DNA of 33,718 nt. Origin: a virus. Under the pieces are notes generated by a model that did not search any database, was not told where the DNA came from, and saw nothing but the letters and a program-made list of their open reading frames with translations. Location of the stretch: positions 1 through 33,718 of IMG/VR virus record IMGVR_UViG_3300037635_003602, one strand, 5' to 3'. A program made the translations under genes and the position numbers. Positions 1-7,858 of the stretch are shown here, one piece after another (position 1 is the stretch's first letter; each line of letters opens with the position of its first letter).

Positions 1-170
1 GAATTAAACATAATATTCCAAAAGACAAAACATATATTATGCCGGCTGGCGACACTAGAAATGAATTAATTAAAATGTATCCGATGGTATTCGAAATGTG
101 TGCTGAAAAGGGTTATAATATGACCGGTAGAGACCACATTATTGCATATGATACAGAAAGAGGAGTATAA
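1..170 (+). CDS. queE: QueE-like 7-carboxy-7-deazaguanine synthase, C-terminal fragment (5' end outside window)
   Basis: Only the last 55 codons are present; the reading frame enters at base 3 and stops at TAA 168-170. The fragment has the QueE tail pattern: MPAGDTRNE, then MCAEKGYNMTGRDHI, and a terminal ERGV. In QueE this region normally reads as MPEG, then a Cys/Gly-Tyr segment, SPRLHI and a final RGV. QueE is a radical SAM enzyme that converts carboxytetrahydropterin to 7-carboxy-7-deazaguanine, the precursor of preQ0. The catalytic CxxxCxxC cluster would lie upstream and cannot be checked here. The stop codon overlaps the next start by one base (TAATG). The DpdA-like gene at 5877 supports a role in DNA base modification. 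The call is confident for the family, but not for activity. Confidence 0.75.
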   Translation, partial: IKHNIPKDKTYIMPAGDTRNELIKMYPMVFEMCAEKGYNMTGRDHIIAYDTERGV

Positions 171-406
171 TGAGTCAATTACTATATTTTACGGCACCAT
201 GGTGTGGACCATGTAAATTATTAAAGCCACAACTAAATAAGTTAACTGTTCCATTCCGAACAATTAATATTGACAATGATATGCAAATTGCTAATCAATA
301 TAACGTCAGAAATATTCCGTGTTTTATAAAAATTAATACACAAGGTCAAGAAGTTGCAAGGCTAGTAGGAAATAATGTTACCATTGCTAATATACAAGGA
401 TTATAA
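170..406 (+). CDS. Thioredoxin/glutaredoxin-like protein
   Basis: A 78-residue protein with the classical redox site WCGPC at residues 11-15 and the cis-proline IPCF around residue 50, both hallmarks of the thioredoxin fold. It is shorter than cellular thioredoxin (about 105 residues), as is common in phages, where such proteins donate electrons to phage ribonucleotide reductase or modify host redox proteins. A good ribosome binding site (AGAGGAG) sits just upstream of ATG 170. The start overlaps the stop of the queE-like gene by one base, indicating translational coupling. No signal peptide is visible, so it acts in the cytoplasm. No ribonucleotide reductase is in the window, so the partner is unknown. 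Confidence 0.9.
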   Translation: MSQLLYFTAPWCGPCKLLKPQLNKLTVPFRTINIDNDMQIANQYNVRNIPCFIKINTQGQEVARLVGNNVTIANIQGL

Positions 407-483
407 TGTACTGGTATAGCACGGCAACATATGAAAATTTAAAAATAAAGTTTATACTAATAAAAAAGAAGAACAAGTTATGA
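406..483 (+). CDS. Possible 25-residue small protein linking thioredoxin and groES
   Basis: A short open frame begins at the ATG that shares its A with the thioredoxin stop (TAATG at 404-408) and ends in a TGA inside the ATGA that starts the groES-like gene (480-483). The product begins MYWYSTATYE and ends in a very basic KKKNKL tail. Nothing identifies its function. The argument for a real gene is only positional: both ends make the tight stop-start overlaps used throughout this genome, and without it there would be an unusual 73-base gap. It may equally be a chance frame whose translation merely carries ribosomes into groES. Confidence 0.35.
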   Translation: MYWYSTATYENLKIKFILIKKKNKL

Positions 484-773
484 ATTGGAAACCAATGGGT
501 GATCAAGTATTGCTAAAAGTAGAAAAAAAGACAGAAAAGACTAAGTCAGGTATCATTCTAGTTGATAGAGACATGGCATTTGTATTAGGAACAGTAGTTG
601 CAACCGGTGATGGTTTATTTACTCAAACTGGAGCTCGTATTCCGATGACTGTAAAGGTTAATGATAATGTATATGTATATAAATCTAACTTAGGTGAAAA
701 CAAAGAAATCGTGTTAGACGATGAACACTTTATGTTGGTAAGAGAATCAGAAATTGCAGTAGTCAATGATTGA
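480..773 (+). CDS. GroES-like co-chaperonin (gp31 type)
   Basis: A 97-residue protein matching the length and layout of chaperonin-10. It opens with WKPMGDQVLLKVE, followed by the mobile-loop region KTEKTKSGIILVD that contacts GroEL. A glycine-rich segment follows, then a C-terminal strand ending in a hydrophobic-acidic pattern (FMLVRESEI). In T4-like phages a co-chaperonin of this kind (gp31) replaces host GroES so that the major capsid protein fits inside the GroEL cage. It overlaps the next gene by eight bases. The leader AAGAACAAGTT has no Shine-Dalgarno match, like several genes here. The family assignment is clear; the capsid-folding role is inferred from T4. Confidence 0.88.
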   Translation: MNWKPMGDQVLLKVEKKTEKTKSGIILVDRDMAFVLGTVVATGDGLFTQTGARIPMTVKVNDNVYVYKSNLGENKEIVLDDEHFMLVRESEIAVVND

Positions 774-993
774 AATTCTAGGATGGGTTAGCACATTATT
801 AGTCTTAGCCGGTTACATACTCAACGCTCAGAAATTAACTAAATACGCTATGATAACATGGATAGTTGGTGACATAGGTTGGGTAACGTATGATTTTTTT
901 ATATATAATATAAGTCATATGATGTTAAGTTTTATCATTATTACAATTAATATTTACGGCATATGGAACGTATGCAAAAAGCAAAAAAAGTAA
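766..993 (+). CDS. Small three-helix integral membrane protein
   Basis: A 75-residue, almost wholly hydrophobic protein with three predicted membrane spans at about residues 2-20, 27-47 and 50-68, ending in a basic tail (CKKQKK) likely to stay in the cytoplasm. The pattern GYILNA, then WIVGDIGWVTYDF, then an INIYGIWN end resembles small YgjV/CBU_0592-like or PnuC-like membrane domains, but this is impression rather than proof. No transport or enzymatic residue is evident. Its start overlaps the groES stop region by eight bases, and its stop directly abuts the DNA polymerase start, so it is expressed with replication genes. Confidence 0.7.
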   Translation: MIEILGWVSTLLVLAGYILNAQKLTKYAMITWIVGDIGWVTYDFFIYNISHMMLSFIIITINIYGIWNVCKKQKK

Positions 994-3504
994 ATGGCAT
1001 ATCAAGCAATCGGTTATGATAAACGTGGTGGTATAATGCACGTATGGGACGACGAATTAGGTCATCAAAAGTTTCCATTTAAGCCATATGGGTACTTACC
1101 AAATGAAAATGGACAATATCAAACATTAGATGGTGTTCGTTTAGATCGTGTACCTGGTAATCATCGTGATAATGCAAAAGCATATGAATCAGACTTGAAC
1201 GAAGAAGTTCGTACATTGATAGATCTATATTATGAAAATGATGATGTTTCAAAAGGGCATAGAGATTTTTATTTTGATATAGAAACAGCAAAAGACGAAA
1301 ATGGATATAGTACTATTGACGACGTCCGAACTTCTATAACATCAATTGCATATTATGACAAAGCTGGTAATGACCGTAGAGTTCTAATATTAGATGAACG
1401 TAATCGCATTAAAGAATCAGTTATAGAAGGCGATAACTACGTGTTGGAAATATTCCGAAGTGAACGTGATTTGCTTACAAGATTCATTAACGCATTTGCT
1501 GAGATTCAACCAACGGTTATAACTGGTTGGAATACCGACGGCTATGATATTCCATACCTATTAGGCAGATGTAAAAAGGTATTAGGTAATCAGTCTATAA
1601 AGAAATTTTCTCCAGCTGGAATAGTTACACAAAATCCTAAAAGTAAAAAGTGGAAGATATTCGGTGTGTCTAGTTTAGATTATATTAAATTATACAAAAA
1701 CTTTACATATACAGAACTTCCCAATTATAGATTAGATACAGTTGGTAAGACTGAGCTCGGTAAGGGTAAAGTTGAATATGATGGTGATTTAGATGATTTA
1801 TTCGAGCAAGATATCCATAAATTTGCTTATTATAATATGACCGATGTTGATTTGGTATATGAATTAGATGAAAAATTACAACTTATTAATTTAGCTAGAA
1901 CTATTTGCCATAAAGGACACGTTCCATATGAAGATGTATATTATGCATCTAAATATTTAGATGGAGCTGCAATTGTAGATCTAAAAAGAAACGGATTTGT
2001 AGCACCAAATAAACAATTTCGATTTATAGAAGAAGAACGACAAGATGCACTTGCGGGAGCATATGTAATGCCTCCTATTCCGGGATTATATAAATGGATA
2101 TATGATTTAGATTTAACTTCACTATATCCTAGTATCATTATGAGCTTGAATATATCTCCAGAAACTAAAATTGGAGTTATACAAAATTGGAATCAGGAAT
2201 ACTTATTACAATCTAATGCACAAACTGTTACAATTAACAATCAAACTATACCAGACGTTAAACAATGGTTGCAAGACAATAAATATACAGTTGCTAGTAA
2301 TGGAACAGTATATGATACATCAAGAGTTGGGTTTCTTCCGGCTATTCTTAAAAAATGGTTTATTGAGCGTGTTGAATATAAAAACAAGCGAGATGAATAT
2401 GAGGTTGGGTCTGAAGAGTATAAATTTTATGATGCATTGCAATTAACACAAAAAGTGTTGTTGAATTCATTTTATGGGGTGTTAGGACTTAAAACTTTCC
2501 GATTCCACGACTTAGACAATGCAGGTGCTATTACGGCAACAGGTCAAAGTGTAATTAAATTTTCTGCAAAAGCAATCAATGCATATTATACTAAAGAAAC
2601 TGGTAAAGATCATTTTATCAATGCAAATGGTAACAAAGCAGAATTTAGTTTTTATACAGACACAGATTCTACATTTGTTAGTTCGTTGCCACTCATAGAA
2701 AAGCGGTATCCTGGATATGATGAAACTGACGAACAGTTCATGATTGAAAAAACAAATGAAGTAGCGTCTGAAATACAAAAGTATGTTAATACCATGTATG
2801 ATCAGTATGCTGTACATTTTCACAATACAAAAGATCATCAATTTCAGATCAAACAAGAATATGTTGCAAAGTCTGGTCTTTGGATTGCTAAAAAGCGTTA
2901 TGCTCAATGGGTAATATTCAAAGAGGGTAAACCAACTAATAAAATGGATATCAAAGGATTAGACGTAGTTCGATCTAGTTTTCCGACTGATTTCAAAAAG
3001 ATCATGAAGGAAACATTATGGTGTGTACTCAAAGAAAAAAGCAAAACAGAAACGTCGGATGTTATATTTGAATTTAAATCGTCTATACAAAAATCAGACG
3101 TTCTCAATGTAATGAAGAATTCTGGCGTCAAGGAGGTATCTAAATACATTAAGAATCGTAAACCATTTACAGGATATATGTCAGGTACTCCGGCTCACGT
3201 TAAATCGGCAATTAATTTTAACGATATGTTAACACAATTAAAAACAGATGTAACTGATATTACAAATGGAGAAAAAGTAAAGTGGGGGTATCTTAAAAAT
3301 AATCCATATGGGTTTGATACCATGGCATTGCGTGGATATGAAGATCCTAAAGAGTTAGTAGATTTTGTTAACATGTATATTGATAGAGATAAAATGTTTG
3401 AGCGTGATTTGCAAGGAAAGATAGATGATTTTTACGCAGCAATGAATTGGGGTAAATTACCAGAAAATAATACGGTAAATAAATTCTTTTCATTTGGAAA
3501 ATAG
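994..3504 (+). CDS. DNA polymerase, family B (T4 gp43-like) with 3'-5' exonuclease
   Basis: An 836-residue replicative polymerase. The proofreading domain shows Exo I FDIET (residues 94-98, Asp95 and Glu97), Exo II WNTDGYD (179-185) and Exo III YNMTDVD (280-286). The polymerase domain shows motif A DLTSLYPS (373-380), motif B KVLLNSFYG (487-495) and motif C YTDTDS (554-559). All metal-binding carboxylates are intact, so the enzyme should be active in both synthesis and editing. The length is slightly below T4 gp43 (898). The C-terminus NKFFSFGK resembles a short clamp-binding peptide, which would fit the gp45-like clamp at 7146; that link is inference. The start lies one base after the previous stop with an A-rich leader and no clear Shine-Dalgarno sequence. 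Confidence 0.97.
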   Translation: MAYQAIGYDKRGGIMHVWDDELGHQKFPFKPYGYLPNENGQYQTLDGVRLDRVPGNHRDNAKAYESDLNEEVRTLIDLYYENDDVSKGHRDFYFDIETAKDENGYSTIDDVRTSITSIAYYDKAGNDRRVLILDERNRIKESVIEGDNYVLEIFRSERDLLTRFINAFAEIQPTVITGWNTDGYDIPYLLGRCKKVLGNQSIKKFSPAGIVTQNPKSKKWKIFGVSSLDYIKLYKNFTYTELPNYRLDTVGKTELGKGKVEYDGDLDDLFEQDIHKFAYYNMTDVDLVYELDEKLQLINLARTICHKGHVPYEDVYYASKYLDGAAIVDLKRNGFVAPNKQFRFIEEERQDALAGAYVMPPIPGLYKWIYDLDLTSLYPSIIMSLNISPETKIGVIQNWNQEYLLQSNAQTVTINNQTIPDVKQWLQDNKYTVASNGTVYDTSRVGFLPAILKKWFIERVEYKNKRDEYEVGSEEYKFYDALQLTQKVLLNSFYGVLGLKTFRFHDLDNAGAITATGQSVIKFSAKAINAYYTKETGKDHFINANGNKAEFSFYTDTDSTFVSSLPLIEKRYPGYDETDEQFMIEKTNEVASEIQKYVNTMYDQYAVHFHNTKDHQFQIKQEYVAKSGLWIAKKRYAQWVIFKEGKPTNKMDIKGLDVVRSSFPTDFKKIMKETLWCVLKEKSKTETSDVIFEFKSSIQKSDVLNVMKNSGVKEVSKYIKNRKPFTGYMSGTPAHVKSAINFNDMLTQLKTDVTDITNGEKVKWGYLKNNPYGFDTMALRGYEDPKELVDFVNMYIDRDKMFERDLQGKIDDFYAAMNWGKLPENNTVNKFFSFGK

Positions 3505-3510
3505 TAATAT

Positions 3511-3526
3511 TTTTACTATAATAAAT
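3511..3526 (+). promoter_or_regulatory. Promoter-like A/T element before the 3540 gene
   Basis: The 35-base gap after the polymerase stop contains TTTTACTATAATAAATA, a T-run followed by a TATAAT-like core 14 bases before ATG 3540. Similar T-run plus TATAnTATA elements recur in the other rare gaps (10624, 12217, 15632, 28094, 29449). It may be a phage promoter. It could also be simple A/T bias, as the genome is AT-rich. Confidence 0.3.
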
Positions 3527-3539
3527 AAAAAAGTTATAT

Positions 3540-3986
3540 ATGTACGGCAAAAAACAATGGCGTGGTTTAGAAGTTGAAGGTAGATATTCTGATATCATGA
3601 CATTCTTCGTAAGAGAGTTAGATGACGATAAAAAATATGGACTAAACGTATCTAATGTTAACGAATATCCTCATTATTATTTTACCATAGAATACATGTT
3701 AGAATGTTTTGTAGGAACTAAACAATTGGAAACAATTCGTTGGATATTAGACACAAGTAATTGTGCTATTACTATAGAAGCAAATACAGAAACTATAACA
3801 CGTATACCGCCTGATCTAATTAATAGATGCCACATTATATATAGAATACAAGATAAAGCATTACAAGTTCTTAAAGACACCGATACATTTAGTGTAGATG
3901 CTGGTTGGTATCGAGTTCATCAAGTAACTAAATGCAATATGATGGAAATTAAACCTAGCAACTATAAATTCGACGAAGAGCTATGA
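3540..3986 (+). CDS. Conserved-looking hypothetical protein
   Basis: A 148-residue soluble protein, not recognised. It carries charged N-terminal segments, a central stretch ITIEANTETITRIPPDLI, a CHIIYRI strand and a C-terminal VDAGWYRVHQVTKCNMMEI segment. No signal peptide, membrane span or catalytic motif is apparent. Its stop overlaps the start of the cytidylyltransferase-like gene (ATGA at 3983-3986), so the two are probably translationally coupled. Codon use matches the neighbours. It opens a small transcription unit after a promoter-like gap that continues through the cytidylyltransferase, the QueD-like gene, a glycosyltransferase and dpdA. A role in that pathway is possible but unsupported by the sequence itself. 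Confidence 0.75.
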   Translation: MYGKKQWRGLEVEGRYSDIMTFFVRELDDDKKYGLNVSNVNEYPHYYFTIEYMLECFVGTKQLETIRWILDTSNCAITIEANTETITRIPPDLINRCHIIYRIQDKALQVLKDTDTFSVDAGWYRVHQVTKCNMMEIKPSNYKFDEEL

Positions 3987-4408
3987 TGGATATTGGTATA
4001 ATTGCAGGTAATTTTGACGTAATACACCCAGGGTATATTGCAATGTTTAAAGAATGTAAATCTAATTGTGATAAATTTATAGTATTATTACATACTGATC
4101 CGTCTATTGAAAGGCCTCATAAATTAAAGCCGATTCTAAATGTACAAGATCGTGTTGAAATGTTAAAATGCTTTGAGCAGATCGATGATGTACTTACATA
4201 TACCACTGAAGCTGAATTATACAATATAATTGCAGATCGACAAGCTCAAATTAAAGTGAGATTCTTAGGAGACGATTATAAAGATAAAGAGTTTACAGGT
4301 AAAGATCTAAATATTCCAATACATTATATTAATAGAGATCATGGATGGTCTACAACTAAATTTAAAAAGTTAATAGCAAATGAAGTACTCAGTAGTAGTA
4401 ACGTTTAG
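3983..4408 (+). CDS. Cytidylyltransferase-like nucleotidyltransferase (TagD/RfaE-C fold)
   Basis: A 141-residue single-domain protein of the HxGH nucleotidyltransferase superfamily. The N-terminal signature is GIIAGNFDVIHPGYIAMF, with HPGY in place of the common HxGH, so the second His is replaced by Tyr. The second signature STTKFKKLI, near residues 123-131, corresponds to the ISTT motif. Members such as glycerol-3-phosphate cytidylyltransferase activate small phosphorylated substrates as CDP or ADP derivatives. The start may be ATG 3983 or 3986 (ATGATGG); 3983 gives the ATGA overlap. The altered second His could reduce catalysis or change substrate. The gene overlaps the QueD-like gene by 29 bases. 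Confidence 0.8.
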   Translation: MMDIGIIAGNFDVIHPGYIAMFKECKSNCDKFIVLLHTDPSIERPHKLKPILNVQDRVEMLKCFEQIDDVLTYTTEAELYNIIADRQAQIKVRFLGDDYKDKEFTGKDLNIPIHYINRDHGWSTTKFKKLIANEVLSSSNV

Positions 4409-4721
4409 CATTGAAGGATTTCATAATTGGCCCGAAGCTAAAGAAATATTTCCAGAAGTATCGTTTTTGTCTGACAGACATCGGCACCAATTTGGATTTA
4501 AGTGTTATGCAAAAGTAACACACACAGACAGAGATGAAGAATTTATTTTAATGCAACGTCGAATTAAAAAACAATTACGAACTAATTTTGGAGGTAATGT
4601 ATTAGAATTTGGTCGTATGAGTTGCGAAGATATTGGAGAATGGATTTTAGATAATAATACCAATCTATACAAAGTAGAAGTATGGGAAGATTGGGAAAAT
4701 GGAGCAATAGTAGAAAGATGA
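4380..4721 (+). CDS. QueD/6-pyruvoyl-tetrahydropterin synthase-like protein
   Basis: A 113-residue protein with the size and layout of a QueD/PTPS subunit. His15 (GFHNW) and the His34-x-His36 pair (SDRHRHQF) match the three zinc histidines of that family. SCEDIGEWI (81-89) sits where the PTAEN-type helix lies, and VEVWEDWENGA (99-109) where the C-terminal pterin-anchoring Glu lies. The catalytic Cys expected just before the HxH pair appears absent (Ser31-Asp32 occupy the area). The context, with queE upstream and dpdA downstream, fits a 7-deazaguanine role, although the missing Cys means it could be a divergent paralogue with another pterin reaction. The assignment is by pattern only. Confidence 0.5.
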   Translation: MKYSVVVTFSIEGFHNWPEAKEIFPEVSFLSDRHRHQFGFKCYAKVTHTDRDEEFILMQRRIKKQLRTNFGGNVLEFGRMSCEDIGEWILDNNTNLYKVEVWEDWENGAIVER

Positions 4722-5884
4722 GAAAATTATTTTATTTTGGCTTAGAGCCACTAAAAGCTAGATACACGTATCAGCTATCAAAAGAATGGATGCCGGCAAC
4801 ATTTGAGCCGTATGCTAATGAATTAGAGTTTATTGATGTAGAAGGAGAGTTTGATCCTGATCAGCAAATTAAAATTGGAGCAGTATTAGATGCAGTCGGT
4901 AGAGGTAAATTTGCAATGAGTCAATGTGCTAATTTCTTAGATATGTTGAATCGTGATGAAGTAAAAGATGGGGATATTATATTTCTGCAAGACTATTGGC
5001 ATCCAGGAATTGAGTCTATATTATATGCAATTGATTTATATGGAATTGATCTTAAGATTTATTCTATGCTACATGCTCAGTCTGTTGATGAATATGATTT
5101 TACATATCCAATGAGAAACTGGATGCGTGGCTTTGAGTTAGGTTTAGATAAACGAATGACAGGAATCTTTATTGGGTCTACGGTGCATAAAGAACAATTG
5201 AGAGAAGCTGGATTTACAGCACCAATACATGTTGTATCATTGCCAATTCATAAACAAGCAACATTAGCAAAACTACCAGAATATAATTCGTTAGATAAAA
5301 AAGACGTTGTTGTGTATTCATCTAGGCTCGACAAAGAAAAGAATCCGTTCTTTATGATGGAAGTGGCAAAAGAGTTTCTAAAACAAAAACCAGACTTCGA
5401 ATGGCACGTAACCACATCTGGTAAAGAGTTTAGATCCATGCTCCCGGGAGCAATTGATGCATTAAATAAACTAGCAGAAGAAGAACCTAGATTTAAATTA
5501 TTGAACGGTCTGACAAAGGAAGAATATTATACGGAGTTAGCTACATGCAAAATACAATTTAATTCAGCATTACAAGACTATGTGTCATGGACGGTAATCG
5601 AAGCAACAGCATTTGGGGCAGATATTGTATATCCAAATTTCAGATCATTTCCAGAATTTGTAGATAGTGATAGAATGTATAAAGCATTTGATGTACAGTC
5701 AGCAATCGATACAATTCATGATGTGTTAGAAAATATTAAAACTCACTATGATATAGTAGACACATCAGACTTAGGACGCCAAATGGAAGGATATATTATT
5801 GCAAATGACTATGATAAAGAAATATGCGTTTGGCATGAAAGAGAATATTGTAAACATTTATTAAAACAGGAACAAAATGGATAG
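4718..5884 (+). CDS. GT-B type glycosyltransferase (GT4-like) next to dpdA
   Basis: A 388-residue protein. ATG 4718 is chosen because it makes the ATGA overlap with the QueD-like gene and starts with a clean strand (MRKLFYFGLEPL); an upstream in-frame ATG at 4682 would overlap that gene by 40 bases. The C-terminal half is typical of GT4 enzymes: VVVYSSRLDKEKNPFFMMEV (sugar-nucleotide domain start), LNGLTKEEYYTELATCKI, and the donor-site region SWTVIEATAFGADIVYPNF with a conserved Glu. The acceptor is unknown. Because it is overlapped at both ends by base-modification candidates, it may glycosylate a modified base rather than surface glycans, but that is inference. Confidence 0.8.
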   Translation: MRKLFYFGLEPLKARYTYQLSKEWMPATFEPYANELEFIDVEGEFDPDQQIKIGAVLDAVGRGKFAMSQCANFLDMLNRDEVKDGDIIFLQDYWHPGIESILYAIDLYGIDLKIYSMLHAQSVDEYDFTYPMRNWMRGFELGLDKRMTGIFIGSTVHKEQLREAGFTAPIHVVSLPIHKQATLAKLPEYNSLDKKDVVVYSSRLDKEKNPFFMMEVAKEFLKQKPDFEWHVTTSGKEFRSMLPGAIDALNKLAEEEPRFKLLNGLTKEEYYTELATCKIQFNSALQDYVSWTVIEATAFGADIVYPNFRSFPEFVDSDRMYKAFDVQSAIDTIHDVLENIKTHYDIVDTSDLGRQMEGYIIANDYDKEICVWHEREYCKHLLKQEQNG

Positions 5885-7133
5885 GAAAGAGTTTTTATAT
5901 ATACCATCATTATCCGCAGGATCAATGGTTTCTGCATTTAAAAAGAATACTAAGTTTGAAGATGGAACTTCAATGAGGTTTTTTTCAAAAGAGTATCCAG
6001 AAAAATGGAGACACCCATACTTTCTAGTAACTGCAGGTCATCATTATAAGAAAATGGACTTCCGGGATCAATTGGGATTAGACGACGGTACATTTGTATT
6101 TGGAGACTCAGGAGGATTCCAGATTGCGACCGGTGCTTTAAAGTGGGATAGCACAATTCGTGAAAAGATATTTCATTGGTTAGAAGCTAATAGTGATGTT
6201 GCTGCAAATTTAGATATACCGCCCCGAGTTACATTTGAAAATAGATTTCAAGACTCAATGGATATATCATTTGACAATTTTAAATGGTTTGAAAAACATC
6301 AAAGTGGAAAGACAAAATTCTTAAATGTTATTCAAGGTACATTTAGTGAAGAGTATAAAGAATGGTATCATAAGTTTAAAGATTTTGATTTTAAAGGGTG
6401 GTGTATTGGAGGTCCTAAGAAATTAGTAGACTTTATGTATGTTATTGCTTTAATGCTTCAAGAAAGAGAATTTGAAAAGAGTCACGTAGAATATGTTCAC
6501 TTACTAGGAATAAGTAAAATATCAGACTTTTTTATATTAGCAACATTACAAGAACTGTTAAATAAATTAACTAATAACAGAATTCAATTGATGAGTGATT
6601 CATCATCCCCAGGACAATATCCAGTATTTGGAACATATCTTCATTCTGGTAACTATAAGACACAGACATTCACTGAATTGTATTTCCCAAAAAATGCTGA
6701 ATATCGTAGAAAAACTCATGTTAAACAAGGAAAAGATGGTGAGATATCTATAGATAAAACTAAAAAGGTACCATGCAGTATGGGATGCCCAGCATGCAAT
6801 GATTTTACATATGAATATCTAGGTGGAAAGACTGATTCTGGATTAGATAGATACTCTCAAGAAGGTATGCCAAGAATGGTAGTTCATAATACGCATTTAT
6901 ATTGTGAAATTGTTAAAGATATTAATAAGTTAACAAATAATCATGTTGAGTTGTTAGAAACAGCAATTCCAAAAGAATTATTCAATGTTATATTGTCATT
7001 ACACGAAATGTTCGAAGATCCAGACAACGCAATGAATGTATACTCAACATATAAAAAGACATATAAAAAGTTTGGTGGAGATAGTATATCAACTACCGAT
7101 GTTAAACAATTCAATAAATTTTTTAAATTTTAA
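5877..7133 (+). CDS. dpdA: DpdA-like DNA 7-deazaguanine transglycosylase (TGT superfamily)
   Basis: A 418-residue protein with the signatures of tRNA-guanine transglycosylases. DSGGFQ (77-82) is the base-recognition loop. LDIPP (112-116), NVIQGTF (150-156), GWCIGG (174-179) and HLLGIS (208-213) follow in order. Asp241 in SDSSSPGQ (240-247) is the candidate nucleophile. A zinc site is formed by Cys300, Cys304, Cys307 and His337 or His340. Viral and genomic-island members called DpdA act on DNA, replacing guanine by a 7-deazaguanine. The phage context, the queE fragment and the absence of a tRNA-binding PUA domain favour DpdA over tRNA TGT. It overlaps the glycosyltransferase by eight bases. 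The exact base inserted cannot be told from this window. Confidence 0.85.
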   Translation: MDRKEFLYIPSLSAGSMVSAFKKNTKFEDGTSMRFFSKEYPEKWRHPYFLVTAGHHYKKMDFRDQLGLDDGTFVFGDSGGFQIATGALKWDSTIREKIFHWLEANSDVAANLDIPPRVTFENRFQDSMDISFDNFKWFEKHQSGKTKFLNVIQGTFSEEYKEWYHKFKDFDFKGWCIGGPKKLVDFMYVIALMLQEREFEKSHVEYVHLLGISKISDFFILATLQELLNKLTNNRIQLMSDSSSPGQYPVFGTYLHSGNYKTQTFTELYFPKNAEYRRKTHVKQGKDGEISIDKTKKVPCSMGCPACNDFTYEYLGGKTDSGLDRYSQEGMPRMVVHNTHLYCEIVKDINKLTNNHVELLETAIPKELFNVILSLHEMFEDPDNAMNVYSTYKKTYKKFGGDSISTTDVKQFNKFFKF

Positions 7134-7145
7134 ATAGGTTATATA

Positions 7146-7856
7146 ATGGAAAAAAGTAAATTACAATCATTTATCAATCGATATTATCTTGCTGGTAATT
7201 GCGAAGCGGTAATATTAAAAGAAAATGAAAACGGGGTAGGTTGTGAACTTATCGATATGGATCAAACCGTCGTAGGAAAGCTTCAGTGGAACACGACTCC
7301 TTTTATGAAAGGCGAATTAGGTATTAATCATACCGGATCATTAATAAAAATGTTATCAGCTGTTGGTGAGAATATCAATATTGACGTACAAGATTCTGCA
7401 GGCAAAAATTATGCAATGAAAATTAGTGAAGGTAGTACAAGAGCAACTTTTATGTTAGCAGATACAACCGTTATTCCAGCAGTTCCTGCAATTAACGCAG
7501 AACCACCATATGAAGTAACATTGCCTATTGATGATGCATTTATGAGTAAATTTATCAAAGCAAAAAATGCGTTGCCTGATGCAAAGAATTTTGCAGTTCA
7601 AGTAGTTAATGGAGAAATTAAATTTATTATTAATTATTCAACCGTTAATTCAGATAATATTACATTTGATGTTGGAACGACCGATGTTACAGATTTAGAT
7701 CCAATTTGTTTTAGTGCCGATAAACTCAAGGAAGTATTGGTAGCAAATAAAGGTGATAATGGAACAATGCATGTATCAAGTCAAGGATTATCTAGAATTG
7801 ATTTTAGCGGAAATGACTTTGAATCTAACTATTGGCTAGTTCAATTACAGAATTAA
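7146..7856 (+). CDS. Sliding clamp (T4 gp45-like)
   Basis: A 236-residue protein close in length to T4 gp45 (228). It has the two-domain clamp pattern: an N-terminal half ending near TRATFMLADTTVIP, a linker rich in Pro-Ala (AVPAINAEPP), and a second half containing VTLPIDDAFMSKFIKAKNAL and FAVQVVNGEIKFII. Sequence similarity among phage clamps is low, so the strongest support is position: it is followed by dUTPase and the gp44-like loader and shares the window with a gp43-like polymerase. A trimer of this protein would encircle DNA and tether the polymerase, and in T4 it also activates late transcription. An AGG seven bases before the ATG is a weak ribosome site. Confidence 0.8.
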   Translation: MEKSKLQSFINRYYLAGNCEAVILKENENGVGCELIDMDQTVVGKLQWNTTPFMKGELGINHTGSLIKMLSAVGENINIDVQDSAGKNYAMKISEGSTRATFMLADTTVIPAVPAINAEPPYEVTLPIDDAFMSKFIKAKNALPDAKNFAVQVVNGEIKFIINYSTVNSDNITFDVGTTDVTDLDPICFSADKLKEVLVANKGDNGTMHVSSQGLSRIDFSGNDFESNYWLVQLQN

Positions 7857-7858
7857 TT

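Noticed and set aside
1079-3598. Several open frames on the minus strand and one extra + frame (2171-2446) within the DNA polymerase gene
   Set aside because: They lie fully opposite or out of frame within a clear polymerase gene, have low-complexity products and no ribosome sites or motifs.
4682-4717. Upstream start for the glycosyltransferase before dpdA
   Set aside because: The extension has no fold-like sequence and lies within the QueD-like gene; ATG 4718 gives the usual ATGA overlap.
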